Assembly: GCA_002698425.1 (NCBI GenBank) | Contig: NZXU01000052.1 | Span: 3,817-67,816, forward strand | Direction of reading: 5' to 3' | DNA: 64,000 nucleotides | Origin: Ahrensia sp. | GTDB lineage: Bacteria > Pseudomonadota > Alphaproteobacteria > Rhizobiales > Rhizobiaceae | Part shown: piece by piece, positions 8,969 to 17,717 of the stretch | Layout of the letters: each line of letters starts with the position of its first letter | Numbering within the stretch: position 1 is the stretch's first letter | Position numbers and translations under genes: made by a program | The notes under the pieces: model-generated | Told to the model about the DNA's origin: nothing | The model's database searches: none | Seen by the model: the letters and a program-made list of their open reading frames with translations, nothing else

Positions 8969-9825
8969 GGGCGGCGGGCGCAATCCTCCTGACGCTTCTC
9001 CTGCTGGCCGGGATGCCGGCCCGCGCGCAGGACGATGCCGCGACGCCGGAAACCCTGGAAGCGCCGGCTCCAACGCCGGAAGCACCGGCTGTGCCGTTGA
9101 ATACGGGCGTGCAGCCCGAACGCATCGAGATCGGCCTGTCGACCGATTCCATCGCGATCACCTCCGATTTCTCCGGCGCGCAGCTGACCATCTTCGGCGC
9201 GGTGGACAATGTCGATCCGCTGATCCAGCGCCAGGGCCGTTACGATATCTTCGTCCTGCTGGAGGGGCCGACCAACGACCTCGTCACCCGGCGCAAGGGC
9301 CGCGTTCTCGGCATCTGGATGAATGTCGACTCGCAGGCTTACCTGGACGTGCCCGAATCCTTCCTGATCGCCTCGACCCGGCCGAGCCAGGACATCGCCA
9401 ATTCCGAAACGCTTGAGCGCCTGTCGCTCGGCGTGAGGAATATCCGCCTGCGGCCCTATGTGCTGGGCACCGAGACGGTGGACGATATCGCGACCTTCAC
9501 CGAGGAACTTCGCCGCCTGAAGGCGGAAAAGAACCTCTATGAGGAGTTCCCGAGCGGCGTGCGCTTCATATCCCAGTCGCTGTTCCGCGCGACGCTGCAA
9601 CTGCCGGCGAACGTGCCGCTCGGCCGCCACACGGCGCGCGCCTATCTGTTCCGCCAGGGGACGCTGGTCGCCCAGACCCAGTCGACGCTGGACATCCGCA
9701 AGGCCGGCCTCGAGTTCCGGATCTACACGGCTGCGCAGACACAATCGCTGCTTTATGGTATGGCGGCTGTCGCGCTCGCCTTTATCGTCGGCTGGCTCGG
9801 GCGCGTTCTGTTCAAGAAAGACTGA
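8965..9825 (+). CDS. TIGR02186 family (Alph_Pro_TM) protein
   Basis: About 286 residues. It has an N-terminal signal peptide ending near MPARAQ, a large extracytoplasmic domain (RIEIGLSTDSIAITSDFSG then QLTIFGAVDN), and one C-terminal membrane helix (LLYGMAAVALAFIVGWLG) with a short basic tail. This is the architecture of the alphaproteobacterial TIGR02186 family, which has no known activity but is regularly encoded beside TauE/SafE transporters. The GTG start at 8965 overlaps the TauE stop by 4 nt. An earlier in-frame extension would read out of frame through TauE and is not supported. Confidence 0.82.
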   Translation: MRAAGAILLTLLLLAGMPARAQDDAATPETLEAPAPTPEAPAVPLNTGVQPERIEIGLSTDSIAITSDFSGAQLTIFGAVDNVDPLIQRQGRYDIFVLLEGPTNDLVTRRKGRVLGIWMNVDSQAYLDVPESFLIASTRPSQDIANSETLERLSLGVRNIRLRPYVLGTETVDDIATFTEELRRLKAEKNLYEEFPSGVRFISQSLFRATLQLPANVPLGRHTARAYLFRQGTLVAQTQSTLDIRKAGLEFRIYTAAQTQSLLYGMAAVALAFIVGWLGRVLFKKD

Positions 9826-9860
9826 CCGGCGGGTCGTCGCGGAAAAAGGGGGAAGCGCGC

Positions 9861-10337
9861 ATGTCCGTGGAAAAGACCGCGACCATGCTCGCGATGCTCG
9901 GGTTCCTGCCCTTTGCCTTTTTCACCGCGCTCCTGCTGGTCGATCCCGGCCTCATTCCGCAGGAGACCGGATGGGACGCCGGCGCCGGCGGTTTCCTGGC
10001 CACCGCCTTCAAGGTCTATGCGGCGATCGTCCTGTCCTTCATCGGCGGCATTCGATGGGGCGTGGCGATCGTGCAGCAGGAGGGCGGACGCGAGGAGAAC
10101 GAGGCGCTCGTGCTGGCCGCAGGCCCGTCGATTATCGGCTGGTTCGCCTTCTTCACCGCCGAGCCGTGGTCCTATGCCGTGTTCGCCGTCGCCTATGCCG
10201 CCACCGGATGGTGGGACAGCCGGCTTGCCGGCAACAAGGGCGTGCCGACATGGTTCGGCCGCCTGCGCGTCTTGCTGACTGTGCTGGTCATGGCGACGAT
10301 GATCTCGGCCTTCGCCGCGAGCTATTCGGCGGGCTGA
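9861..10337 (+). CDS. DUF3429 family membrane protein
   Basis: 158-residue inner-membrane protein with about five hydrophobic helices. The segment YAAIVLSFIGGIRWGVAI is the characteristic DUF3429 signature. No function is established for the family. It starts 35 bp after the TIGR02186 gene and is probably in the same operon. Its stop codon is 3 bp from the end of the convergent pdeM gene. Confidence 0.82.
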   Translation: MSVEKTATMLAMLGFLPFAFFTALLLVDPGLIPQETGWDAGAGGFLATAFKVYAAIVLSFIGGIRWGVAIVQQEGGREENEALVLAAGPSIIGWFAFFTAEPWSYAVFAVAYAATGWWDSRLAGNKGVPTWFGRLRVLLTVLVMATMISAFAASYSAG

Positions 10338-10340
10338 ACG

Positions 10341-11063
10341 TCAGTCGCCGTAAAGGTCCCGCGGCCCGATGGCGTGGACGCGGTCGCTTCCCAGCATGTA
10401 GGCGCGGAACGTCGCGGCGTGGAACAGGCCCGCATAGGCCTCGTCGCGGACATTCAGCCCGCCGGTGAAGACGCCGAAGCTCGGCATGACGAGGCGCACC
10501 CCGTCGCAAGCGAAACAGGCGCGGCGCACGGCCCGGCCGTGACGCACCAGCCGCGCGCAGGGATGCCAATGGCCGCTGACCTCGTGACCGGTCTCTTCCG
10601 CGACCGCGATATGGCGGAAGACGATGCGCCCGAGCGCCAGCATCTCCACCGATTGGCCCGGAACGCCCTCCGGCGGCGAGGGATCGTGATTGCCCGTCAC
10701 CCAGACCATGTCGCGGCCGCGCGCGATCGCGCCGATGGCGCGAAGAGCGTCCTCGCCGAGCCTTTCGCTCGCCTCGTCGTCATGAAAGGCGTCGCCGAGG
10801 CTGACGATGGTCGCCGGGTCGTATTTCGCCGTCATCGCCGCAAGCCGGGCGAGCGTCGCCGCCGTGTCGTAGGGCGGCAGGAAGACCCGCCGGCGCGCAA
10901 AGGAGGAGCCTTTTTCCAGATGCATGTCGGAAACGACGAGGAGGCGCTCATCGGCGAAATACGCGGCGCCGGCCGGATCGAGCAGAACGTCCGACCCCGC
11001 ATAATCGATCGCCAGCGCTTCGCCCGCCGTCACCTGTTCCACCGTCTTCAGCGCTGCGCGCAT
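10341..11063 (-). CDS. pdeM: ligase-associated DNA damage response endonuclease PdeM
   Basis: 240-residue calcineurin-like metallophosphoesterase. Metal-binding motifs are in order: VVSDMHLEKGSS (D-x-H), VSLGDAFHD (G-D), VTGNHD (G-N-H-D), and a C-terminal SGHWHP (G-H-x-H). PdeM is one of four proteins of the 'ligase-associated DNA damage response' set, with an Lhr-type helicase, an MBL-fold exonuclease and an ATP-dependent ligase. The helicase is next upstream on the same strand; the exonuclease and ligase follow within 8 kb. ATG at 11063 has GAAGGA upstream. Confidence 0.9.
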   Translation of the reverse strand: MRAALKTVEQVTAGEALAIDYAGSDVLLDPAGAAYFADERLLVVSDMHLEKGSSFARRRVFLPPYDTAATLARLAAMTAKYDPATIVSLGDAFHDDEASERLGEDALRAIGAIARGRDMVWVTGNHDPSPPEGVPGQSVEMLALGRIVFRHIAVAEETGHEVSGHWHPCARLVRHGRAVRRACFACDGVRLVMPSFGVFTGGLNVRDEAYAGLFHAATFRAYMLGSDRVHAIGPRDLYGD

Positions 11064-11132
11064 GCTGTCCTTCTCATCCTAGGTCTGCCGCGTTTCCGGA
11101 CAGCGAACCGGTGTCCACTTCGCCTGGAAACG

Positions 11133-13670
11133 CTAGATATCCGCCCCGATCGCGTCGCGGATCAGGTCTTCCGCCGCTTCCGCCATCAGCGCGTCGCTCA
11201 CATCCTCGCCATGCACCGTTTCCTTGCCGATTTCTAGCATCACGGGCACGGCGAGCGGCGAGATCATCTCCAGATCCTTATGCACGATTCGTCCCCTGAT
11301 GCGCGAGAGCATGTCCCCGAGTCGGCCGATATCGAGCAGGCCGGTGCGCGCGTCGTTGCGCGTCGCCTGCAAGAGGATATGGTCCGGCTCGTGGCTGCGC
11401 AGCACGTCATAGATCAGGTCGGCCGAGATCGTCATCTGGCGGCCGGATTTCTCCTTGCCGGGATGCCGCTTCTCGATCAGCCCGGCGATCGTGGCGCAGG
11501 CGCGGAAGGTGCGCTTGAGGAGGTAGGATTCGTCCAGCCACGCCTCCAGATCGTCGCCCAGCATGTCCTCGTCGAACAGGCCGGCGAGCGACAGGTCTCC
11601 GCGCCGCAGCATCTGGCCCATGTCGCGCAGGCCCCAGATGGCGACGGCGTAGTCGGAGGCGACGAAGCCGAGCGGGTGGGCCTTCGCCCGCTCCAGCCGC
11701 CGCGTCAGCAGCATGCAGAGCGTCTGGTGCGCGAGGCGTCCCTCGAACGGGTAGGCGACCATGTAGTAGCGGTTGCCGCGCGGAAAGGTCTCGACCAGCA
11801 GGTCGCGCGCACCCGGCACGACGGATTTCGCCTTCTGGATCGCCAGCCAGTCGGAGACCTGTTTCGGCAGCCGGTCCCAGCCGGAGGGGTCGGCCAGCAT
11901 CTTGCGCACCTGTTCGGAGAGATAGGTGGTGGTCGGAAACTTGCCGCCTGCATAGGCCGGCACCTTGGCGTTGAGGTCGCTGGCCTTCGAGACGATGCAG
12001 TCGTTCTCGTGGATGCCCTCGAACTGCAGCACCTTGCCGGCGAACAGGAAGGTGTCGCCCGGCACCAGCGCCTCGATGAAGCCCTCCTCGATCTTGCCGA
12101 GCACCGGCCCGCCGCGCAAAGGTCCGCCCTTGCGCTGCCGGGTCAGGCGGATATTGAGCATCGGCGCTTCGATGATCGTGCCGCAATTGAGCCGGTATTG
12201 CTGCGCGACGGAGGGATGCGCGACCCGCCATGTGCCGTCCTTCGTCAGCTTGATGCGGGCGTAGCGCTCATAGGACTGCAGCGCGTAGCCGCCATGGGCG
12301 ACGAACTGCACCGCGCGGTCGAAGGTCTCGCGCGGCAGCTTTGCATAGGGGGCCGAGGTGGTGATCTCGGCATAGAGATCGTCGGCGGAAAAGGGCTCGG
12401 CGCAGGCGCTGCCGAGAATATGCTGGCAGAGCACGTCGAGCGCGCCGTCTGCGAGCGGCGGCGTGTCCTGCGCGCCGAGATAATTGGCGTCGAGCGCCGC
12501 CTGGCACTCCATCACCTCGAAGCGGTTGGCGGGGACCAGGATCGCCTTCGACGCCTCGTCCATGCGGTGATTGGCGCGCCCGATGCGCTGCGCCAGCCGC
12601 GACGCGCCCTTGGGCGAGCCGACATGGACGACGAGATCGACATCGCCCCAGTCGATGCCGAGATCGAGCGTCGAGGTGGCGACGATGGCGCGCAGCGAAT
12701 TGGCCTGCATCGCGTGTTCCACCTTGCGCCGCTGGCTGACGTCGAGCGAGCCGTGATGCAGCGCGATGGGCAGGTTGTCCTCGTTGATCTTCCACAGTTC
12801 CTGGAACAGCAATTCCGACTGCGAGCGCGTATTGACGAAGAGCAGTGTCGTCTGGTGCCGCCGGATCGCCTCATAGACCTCCGGCATCGCGTAGCGCGCC
12901 GAATGGCCGGACCACGGCACCCGCTCCTTCGATTTCAGGATTGTGATGTCGGGCTTTGCGCCGCCGGCGACGGTGACGAGCCCGGCCATTTCGCCGCCGG
13001 TCTTTTGCGGCACCAGCCACTGGCGCAGCAGGTCGGGCTCGGAGACCGTCGCCGACAGGCCGGTCGCTTTCAGATGCGGGCAGATCCGATGCAGCCGGGC
13101 GAGGCCGAGCGCCAGCAGGTGGCCGCGTTTCGAGGTGACGAGCGAATGCAACTCGTCGAGCACGACATGGCGCAAATCGGAAAAGAAGTGCTCGGCGTCC
13201 TTGTGCGAGAGCAGCAAAGCGAGCTGTTCCGGCGTCGTCAGCAATATGTCGGGCGGATTGAGCTTCTGGCGCTGGCGGCGCGACTGCGGCGTGTCGCCGG
13301 TGCGCGTTTCGATCTCCACCGGCAGGCCCATCTCCTCGACCGGGGTCGACAGGTTGCGGTGGATGTCGACGGCGAGCGCCTTCAGGGGCGAGATATAGAG
13401 CGTGTGGACGCCGGGCTTTTTCACGCCGGGTCTCGGCCTGCCGCGCCGGGTAAGGTCGACCAGCGTCGGCAGGAAGCCGGCGAGCGTCTTGCCGGCCCCG
13501 GTCGGCGCGATCAGCAGTGTCGACTGCCCGGCCTCGGCGCGCGCCAGGAGATCGAGCTGGTGCGCGCGCGGCTGCCAACTCTTCGACGAAAACCAGTCGA
13601 GAAAGGGCTTCGGCAGGTCGATGCCGGCGGAGGACGGCTTGGGCGGGGGCGTTGCGATGCTCACGCGCAA
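11133..13670 (-). CDS. ligase-associated DNA damage response DEXH-box helicase (Lhr-like)
   Basis: 845-residue superfamily 2 helicase of the Lhr group. Motif I is APTGAGKTLAG, motif II is DELH (VLDELHSL), motif III is GLSATV, motif VI is QRIGRANHR. The long C-terminal part after the RecA lobes is typical of the ligase-associated helicase. It presumably translocates 3' to 5' on single-stranded DNA and works with PdeM, the exonuclease and the ligase in a DNA damage response. Start is uncertain: TTG at 13670 or GTG at 13664, neither with a clear ribosome site. The frame is intact. Confidence 0.88.
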   Translation of the reverse strand: MRVSIATPPPKPSSAGIDLPKPFLDWFSSKSWQPRAHQLDLLARAEAGQSTLLIAPTGAGKTLAGFLPTLVDLTRRGRPRPGVKKPGVHTLYISPLKALAVDIHRNLSTPVEEMGLPVEIETRTGDTPQSRRQRQKLNPPDILLTTPEQLALLLSHKDAEHFFSDLRHVVLDELHSLVTSKRGHLLALGLARLHRICPHLKATGLSATVSEPDLLRQWLVPQKTGGEMAGLVTVAGGAKPDITILKSKERVPWSGHSARYAMPEVYEAIRRHQTTLLFVNTRSQSELLFQELWKINEDNLPIALHHGSLDVSQRRKVEHAMQANSLRAIVATSTLDLGIDWGDVDLVVHVGSPKGASRLAQRIGRANHRMDEASKAILVPANRFEVMECQAALDANYLGAQDTPPLADGALDVLCQHILGSACAEPFSADDLYAEITTSAPYAKLPRETFDRAVQFVAHGGYALQSYERYARIKLTKDGTWRVAHPSVAQQYRLNCGTIIEAPMLNIRLTRQRKGGPLRGGPVLGKIEEGFIEALVPGDTFLFAGKVLQFEGIHENDCIVSKASDLNAKVPAYAGGKFPTTTYLSEQVRKMLADPSGWDRLPKQVSDWLAIQKAKSVVPGARDLLVETFPRGNRYYMVAYPFEGRLAHQTLCMLLTRRLERAKAHPLGFVASDYAVAIWGLRDMGQMLRRGDLSLAGLFDEDMLGDDLEAWLDESYLLKRTFRACATIAGLIEKRHPGKEKSGRQMTISADLIYDVLRSHEPDHILLQATRNDARTGLLDIGRLGDMLSRIRGRIVHKDLEMISPLAVPVMLEIGKETVHGEDVSDALMAEAAEDLIRDAIGADI

Positions 13671-13862
13671 AGATTAGAGCCGGGGACCGCGATCGCCAAG
13701 TGCGATGTTCACGTTTTCTTCCCGGAGGAGAATCCGGGGTCGACTCGGCAAATGCCGGATATCCGGGATGCCTGACTCGCTGTGCCGTTTCGGCACAGAC
13801 GAGATGGTTCAAATTTTATCTATTCTGTTCACCGTCTGTTTGCCATGCCGCCGCCGGCCGGC

Positions 13863-14861
13863 TCAATGCGCGGCGCGGATGCGGGCCGGCTTGTCACGGT
13901 CTGCCGCCGGCAGCTCGGGATGCGCACCCGCCTTGCTGGCGACGACGAGGAAACCCTCGATGCGCGCCGCGCCTTCCTTGCGCAGGAAAATCCGCTCGAG
14001 CGTCAGCGTCTCGAACCCGGCCTCGGCGAGCGCGCGGGCGAGATAGGCTTGCGAATGGGCATAGCGCAGCGACGGACGGACGGCGAAGTCCTCCGGCCCG
14101 TCATGCGCCTCGACCGTGAAGGCGAAGTGCCCGTTCGTTTCCAGCAGGCGCGCGGCGAGCGCAAACGCCGGCGCGAGATCGCCGAGATAGATATAGACGT
14201 CGGCCGCCACCGTGAGGTCTGCGCGGCCAGGTTCGGCCTCCGCGAAGCCCGGCGCGGTGACGTCGCCCTTTTCCAGCCGGTCGTAGATGCGCTTGGCCCT
14301 GGCGCGTTTCAGCATGCCGGCGGACAGGTCGATGCCTTCCAGAAAGCTTGCCCGGCTGCGCAGCCGCTCGCCCATCAGCCCGGTGCCGCAGCCGAGATCG
14401 ACGGCATGGCGGATCGCTTGCCCGTCCGGGCCGCGCGCGGCGAGGATCGCGTCGGCGAGCAGTTGCGGCGCGTGATAGTCGAGCTTTTCGACCAGCGACG
14501 TGTCAAAGCGCGGCGCGAAATCGTCGAACAGGCTTTCGACATAGGCGGGCGGCGGCGCGTCGGGCGTATCGGTCATGCCGATGCTGGCGAGCTTCAGCTG
14601 CGCTCCGAACCGGTCGTCCGCGTCGAGCCTCAGCATCTGCGCCCAGACGGCGGCGGCGTCCGCCGTGCGGCCGGCCTTGTCCAGCCATTCGCCCTGCAGC
14701 GACAGGAAGGGCAGGTGGCCGGGCGCGAGCTCGAGCGCCTGTTCGATCAGATCGGCGGCGGCGGCGAAATCTCTCGCCTCGGCGTAATGGCGGGCGAACT
14801 CGGCGCGTCGGTCCGCCGTCAGGTCGCCCGATGTCTGGGTGGTCATGAAAGAAAGTCTCAT
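13863..14861 (-). CDS. class I SAM-dependent methyltransferase with N-terminal TPR-like region
   Basis: About 330 residues. Residues 15-100 form TPR-like helices (ADLIEQALELAPGHLPFL). The methyltransferase fold follows with motif I VDLGCGTGLMGE, then GIDLSAGMLKRAR and DLTVAADVYIYLGDL. This arrangement is common in rhizobial 'contains TPR repeat' methyltransferases; the substrate is unknown. Starts at 14861 or 14846 (MTTQTSG) are both possible. The upstream 13671-13862 gap toward the helicase contains nothing I can identify. It is an intruder in the DNA-repair set rather than a usual member. Confidence 0.8.
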   Translation of the reverse strand: MRLSFMTTQTSGDLTADRRAEFARHYAEARDFAAAADLIEQALELAPGHLPFLSLQGEWLDKAGRTADAAAVWAQMLRLDADDRFGAQLKLASIGMTDTPDAPPPAYVESLFDDFAPRFDTSLVEKLDYHAPQLLADAILAARGPDGQAIRHAVDLGCGTGLMGERLRSRASFLEGIDLSAGMLKRARAKRIYDRLEKGDVTAPGFAEAEPGRADLTVAADVYIYLGDLAPAFALAARLLETNGHFAFTVEAHDGPEDFAVRPSLRYAHSQAYLARALAEAGFETLTLERIFLRKEGAARIEGFLVVASKAGAHPELPAADRDKPARIRAAH

Positions 14862-14963
14862 GCGGGAATCGCTGCAGGCATATGTTGCGGGACGCGGAAA
14901 ATTTCAATCGGAATCTGAAAGCCTTCCCGGTGCGACGCGAATGCGCAGGAACGCGTTTCTTCC

Positions 14964-14990
14964 ACAAGGTAGGAATAGTTCCTACCTTGT
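14964..14990. promoter_or_regulatory. parDE promoter with perfect 12-bp inverted-repeat operator
   Basis: ACAAGGTAGGAA (14964-14975) and TTCCTACCTTGT (14979-14990) are exact inverted complements with a 3-nt spacer. They abut an extended -10-like sequence TGCTATAGA (14990-14998), about 25 bp before the parD start. Such a site fits autorepression by the ParD-ParE complex. Confidence 0.65.
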
Positions 14991-15021
14991 GCTATAGAGT
15001 GTTCAGCCGGAGGCAAAGGCC

Positions 15022-15285
15022 GTGTCGAACATGAACACCAAGAAATCCTATGTGGTCGGAGAGCGCTATGAGGCGTTCATAACGCGGCAGGTCGAAACGG
15101 GGCGCTACAACAACGCCAGCGAGGTGGTGCGGGCAGGCCTGCGCATGCTGGAGGACTACGAGACCCGGCTGAACAGCTTGCGGGCGGAAATCGCTATGGG
15201 CGATGCCGACATCGCTGCGGGCCGCGTGGTTGCCTATGACAGCGGGCAGGAGCTGTTCGAAGACATCATGCGGGACGGCGAGTAG
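15022..15285 (+). CDS. parD: type II antitoxin, ParD/CopG-like
   Basis: 87-residue ribbon-helix-helix antitoxin of the ParD (CC2985) type: [20 protein letters not shown] then [16 protein letters not shown] form the DNA-binding fold, and the acidic C-terminal tail would cover the toxin. GTG at 15022 is chosen because GGAGG lies 8 nt upstream; ATG at 15031 is the alternative. It precedes the ParE gene by one base and sits behind a perfect palindromic operator. The pair interrupts the DNA-repair set. Confidence 0.88.
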   Translation: MSNMNTKKSYVVGERYEAFITRQVETGRYNNASEVVRAGLRMLEDYETRLNSLRAEIAMGDADIAAGRVVAYDSGQELFEDIMRDGE

Positions 15286-15286
15286 G

Positions 15287-15610
15287 GTGGGGCCGAGGCG
15301 GCTCGAACTGACCGAGGCCGCCCGCGCCGATTTGCGTAACATCCGCCGCTATATCGCGGAAGACAGTCCGCACAATGCCCGCGTCTTCATCGCGGAACTG
15401 ACGGCAAAGATGGCATTTATCGCCGAGACCGGATTCACCGGCTCTCCAAGGGATCATGTTGCAGAAGGCCTGCGGGCGTTCCCTTACAAGCATCGCTGCA
15501 TCTATTACCGGCTCTATGATGACCGGGTCGTGATCCTTCGTGTCCTTCACGGCGCGCAGGATGTCGCGGGGCAGCCGTTTGGCGATGGTGCTGCGCCACG
15601 CGGCAAGTGA
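15287..15610 (+). CDS. parE: type II toxin, ParE/RelE superfamily
   Basis: About 107 residues, ParE-like: LELTEAARADLRNIRRYIAE at the N-terminus, GLRAFPYKHRCIYYRLYDD in the core, and VVILRVLHGAQDV near the end. ParE toxins usually act on DNA gyrase. The GTG at 15287 starts one base after the parD stop codon, typical for a translationally coupled antitoxin-toxin pair. The C-terminus runs about ten residues past the usual family end (AGQPFGDGAAPRGK), possibly harmless read-through. Confidence 0.85.
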   Translation: MGPRRLELTEAARADLRNIRRYIAEDSPHNARVFIAELTAKMAFIAETGFTGSPRDHVAEGLRAFPYKHRCIYYRLYDDRVVILRVLHGAQDVAGQPFGDGAAPRGK

Positions 15611-15682
15611 CGCGACGCCGACCATGGGCATAGCGCCATCCGGGCCATATATAGGGTTCATCACCGACCGGATATGGATTGA

Positions 15683-16693
15683 ATGCGCTTCGAGGACCTG
15701 CTTCGCCCGACACCGAAAGGGCTTTACTGCCCGCCGGGCGATTTCTTCATCGATCCGGTGCGGCCGGTCGAGCGGGCTCTGGTCACCCATGGCCATGCCG
15801 ACCATGCCCGGCCGGGCCATGCCCATGTCATGGCGACGCGCGAGACGCTGGACATCATGGGCATCCGCTACGGGGACGGTTTCGCCGGCGCGACACAGGA
15901 GGCCGGCTATGGCGAGGTTCTCGACATCAACGGCGTCACGGTGAGCTGGCATCCGGCCGGCCATGTGCTCGGCGCGGCGCAGATCGCGGTCGAAAAGGAC
16001 GGTACCCGTATCGTCGCCTCGGGCGACTACAAGCGCCGCCGCGATCCGACCTGCGCGACTTTCGAGCCGGTGGCCTGCGATGTCTTCATCACCGAGGCCA
16101 CCTTCGGATTGCCCGTCTTCCGCCATCCCGACGACCGCGAGGAGATCGGCAAGCTGTTGAAGAGCGTCGCGCAGTTCCCGGCGAGCGCCCATCTGGTCGG
16201 CGCCTATGCGCTGGGCAAGGCGCAGCGCGTCATCGCCTTGCTGCGCGAGGCCGGCTACGGGGAGACGATCTATATCCACGGCGCGATGCAGAAGCTCTGC
16301 GACTACTATGTCAGCCGCGGTATCGATCTCGGACCGCTCGCGCCGGCCACCGTCGAGAGGCAAGCGAAGGACCAGTTCGCCGGCGCCATCGTCATCGGCC
16401 CGCCTTCGGCCTTCGCCGATCGCTGGGCGCGGCGTTTTCCCGACCCGGTCTCCTGCTTCGCGTCTGGCTGGATGCGGGTGCGCCAGCGCGCAAGGCAGCG
16501 CGGCGTCGAGCTGCCGCTGATCCTGTCGGATCATTGCGACTGGGACGAGTTAACGGAGACGATCCGCGAGATCGGCCCAAGGGAAGTCTGGGTCACCCAT
16601 GGCCGCGAGGAGGCGCTTGTGCGCTGGTGCGAACTGAACCAGATAAGGGCGAAGCCGCTCAACATCGTCGGATATGAGGACGAAGCCGAATGA
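15683..16693 (+). CDS. ligase-associated DNA damage response exonuclease (MBL fold, beta-CASP)
   Basis: 336-residue metallo-beta-lactamase-fold nuclease. The metal motif is VTHGHADHARPGH (H-x-H-x-D-H), followed by SWHPAGHVLGAAQ and GDYKRRRDPT; HCDWDEL and WVTHGREE supply C-terminal motifs. This is the exonuclease of the ligase-associated set, which normally sits directly upstream of the ATP-dependent ligase. Here its stop codon overlaps the ATG of an unknown periplasmic protein by 4 nt (ATGA), and the ligase lies 1.9 kb further on. A diverged copy of its last 53 coding bases is found at 17657-17709. Confidence 0.9.
   Translation: MRFEDLLRPTPKGLYCPPGDFFIDPVRPVERALVTHGHADHARPGHAHVMATRETLDIMGIRYGDGFAGATQEAGYGEVLDINGVTVSWHPAGHVLGAAQIAVEKDGTRIVASGDYKRRRDPTCATFEPVACDVFITEATFGLPVFRHPDDREEIGKLLKSVAQFPASAHLVGAYALGKAQRVIALLREAGYGETIYIHGAMQKLCDYYVSRGIDLGPLAPATVERQAKDQFAGAIVIGPPSAFADRWARRFPDPVSCFASGWMRVRQRARQRGVELPLILSDHCDWDELTETIREIGPREVWVTHGREEALVRWCELNQIRAKPLNIVGYEDEAE
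16620..16672 (+). repeat. 3' end of exonuclease gene, copy 1 of a diverged direct repeat
   Basis: These 53 bases inside the exonuclease coding region (encoding RWCELNQIRAKPLNIV) match 17657-17709 with 8 mismatches by my alignment. The interval between the copies holds exactly one gene, the unknown periplasmic protein at 16690-17562. Confidence 0.8.
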
Positions 16694-17562
16694 CATCGCC
16701 ATCCCGTCTCGCCCGCATCGTCGCGCCGCTTTGCCTGGCGCTCCTGGTCTTTTCCGGCGCGCACGCGGTCGGATCGAGCCCCGACACCTGGAAGCAATTC
16801 CGCACGCAAGTCGAGAGCGCCTGCGTCGCGCTCGCCGCGCCGCGCATGAAGGTCGCCAGCATCCGCATCGATCCGACGGGCACGACGAGTTTCGGCGTCG
16901 CGCTCCTGACCGACGCGGCGACCGGGGCGCAGCATGTCTGCGTCTACGACAAGCAGACCGGCAAGACCGAGCTCGGCGGTGCGCTGGAGATGATGACCGA
17001 TCCGGTCGAGCCCTTCTCGCCGCAGGACGCCACGCAATTGTCCGACCTGACGCCGCAGGTCCAGGCGACGCTCGACGAGCTGGCGAAGCGGGGCGTTCCC
17101 GTCAACGGCCAGGCCGACACGGTCAAGGCGCTGCTCGACGGGCGGGTCAAGTCCGACGACATCGGCTCCCTGCCGGCCGGGCCCTATCGCTGCAATGTCT
17201 TCTGGTACGGTTTCCTCGACGAGGGCGCGCGTCGCGTCGGCACCCATGTCTGCACGGTATCGCGAGCGCCGGGCGGCGGGCTCGTCATCGAGAAGACGAC
17301 CGGCGAGCATCTGCATGCCGAGACTGTCGCGATGCAAGACGGCCAGACTGCCTATGCCGGACGGACATGGATCGACGGCCAGTCGGAGCGGCAATACGAC
17401 CCGACCCGCCCGGCCAATGCCGAAAACGACAATTTCGGCAACAAGGTCGGCCGCGTCCTGCGCTCGGGCGAAAGGCTCTTCCTTGTCTCCATCGACGAGC
17501 GCGGCATGACCGAGCCGGACCCGACCTTCTTCGAGATCCTGGAACTGGTCCCGCAGCTTTGA
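16690..17562 (+). CDS. uncharacterised secreted/periplasmic protein
   Basis: 290 residues with a signal peptide (LARIVAPLCLALLVFSGAHA) and no recognisable catalytic motif. The mature part looks two-layered. The first half carries VASIRIDPTGTTSFGVALL and a Cys before a short basic loop (HVCVYDKQTGK). The second half has YRCNVFWYGFLDEG, GTHVCTVSRAP and YAGRTWIDGQSERQYDP, so Cys pairs may form disulfides. I do not recognise the family. Its ATG overlaps the exonuclease stop (ATGA), so it is probably cotranscribed. It lies between two copies of the exonuclease 3' end, which suggests insertion into the repair operon. Confidence 0.7.
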   Translation: MTSPSRLARIVAPLCLALLVFSGAHAVGSSPDTWKQFRTQVESACVALAAPRMKVASIRIDPTGTTSFGVALLTDAATGAQHVCVYDKQTGKTELGGALEMMTDPVEPFSPQDATQLSDLTPQVQATLDELAKRGVPVNGQADTVKALLDGRVKSDDIGSLPAGPYRCNVFWYGFLDEGARRVGTHVCTVSRAPGGGLVIEKTTGEHLHAETVAMQDGQTAYAGRTWIDGQSERQYDPTRPANAENDNFGNKVGRVLRSGERLFLVSIDERGMTEPDPTFFEILELVPQL

Positions 17563-17655
17563 AGGCGTTCGCCGACCGCTCGGTGCGCCGCCTACCAGAC
17601 CCGATATCCCGCTATCCGCCGGGGTGAGTACGCGTGCGCCAGCGCGTCAGCGAAG

Positions 17656-17712
17656 ATGCGCTGGTGCGAGCTGAACCAGATCAGAGCAAGGCCGCTCAAA
17701 ATCGCCGGTTAA
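17656..17712 (+). pseudogene. remnant of an exonuclease 3' end (diverged duplicate)
   Basis: In one frame these bases read MRWCELNQIRARPLKIAG followed by TAA, against VRWCELNQIRAKPLNIVG in the intact exonuclease at 16620-16672. A further 13-nt match (GTGCGCCAGCGCG at 17634-17646 and 16478-16490) suggests the fragment began further upstream and lost the middle by deletion. It has no start region and is not a gene; it marks the right border of the segment inserted after the exonuclease. Confidence 0.75.
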
Positions 17713-17717
17713 TATTG

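Noticed and set aside
11280..13775. 831-codon open frame opposite the helicase gene
   Set aside because: The minus-strand frame has all helicase motifs; the opposite frame is an Arg/Gln/Ala-rich shadow in GC-rich DNA.
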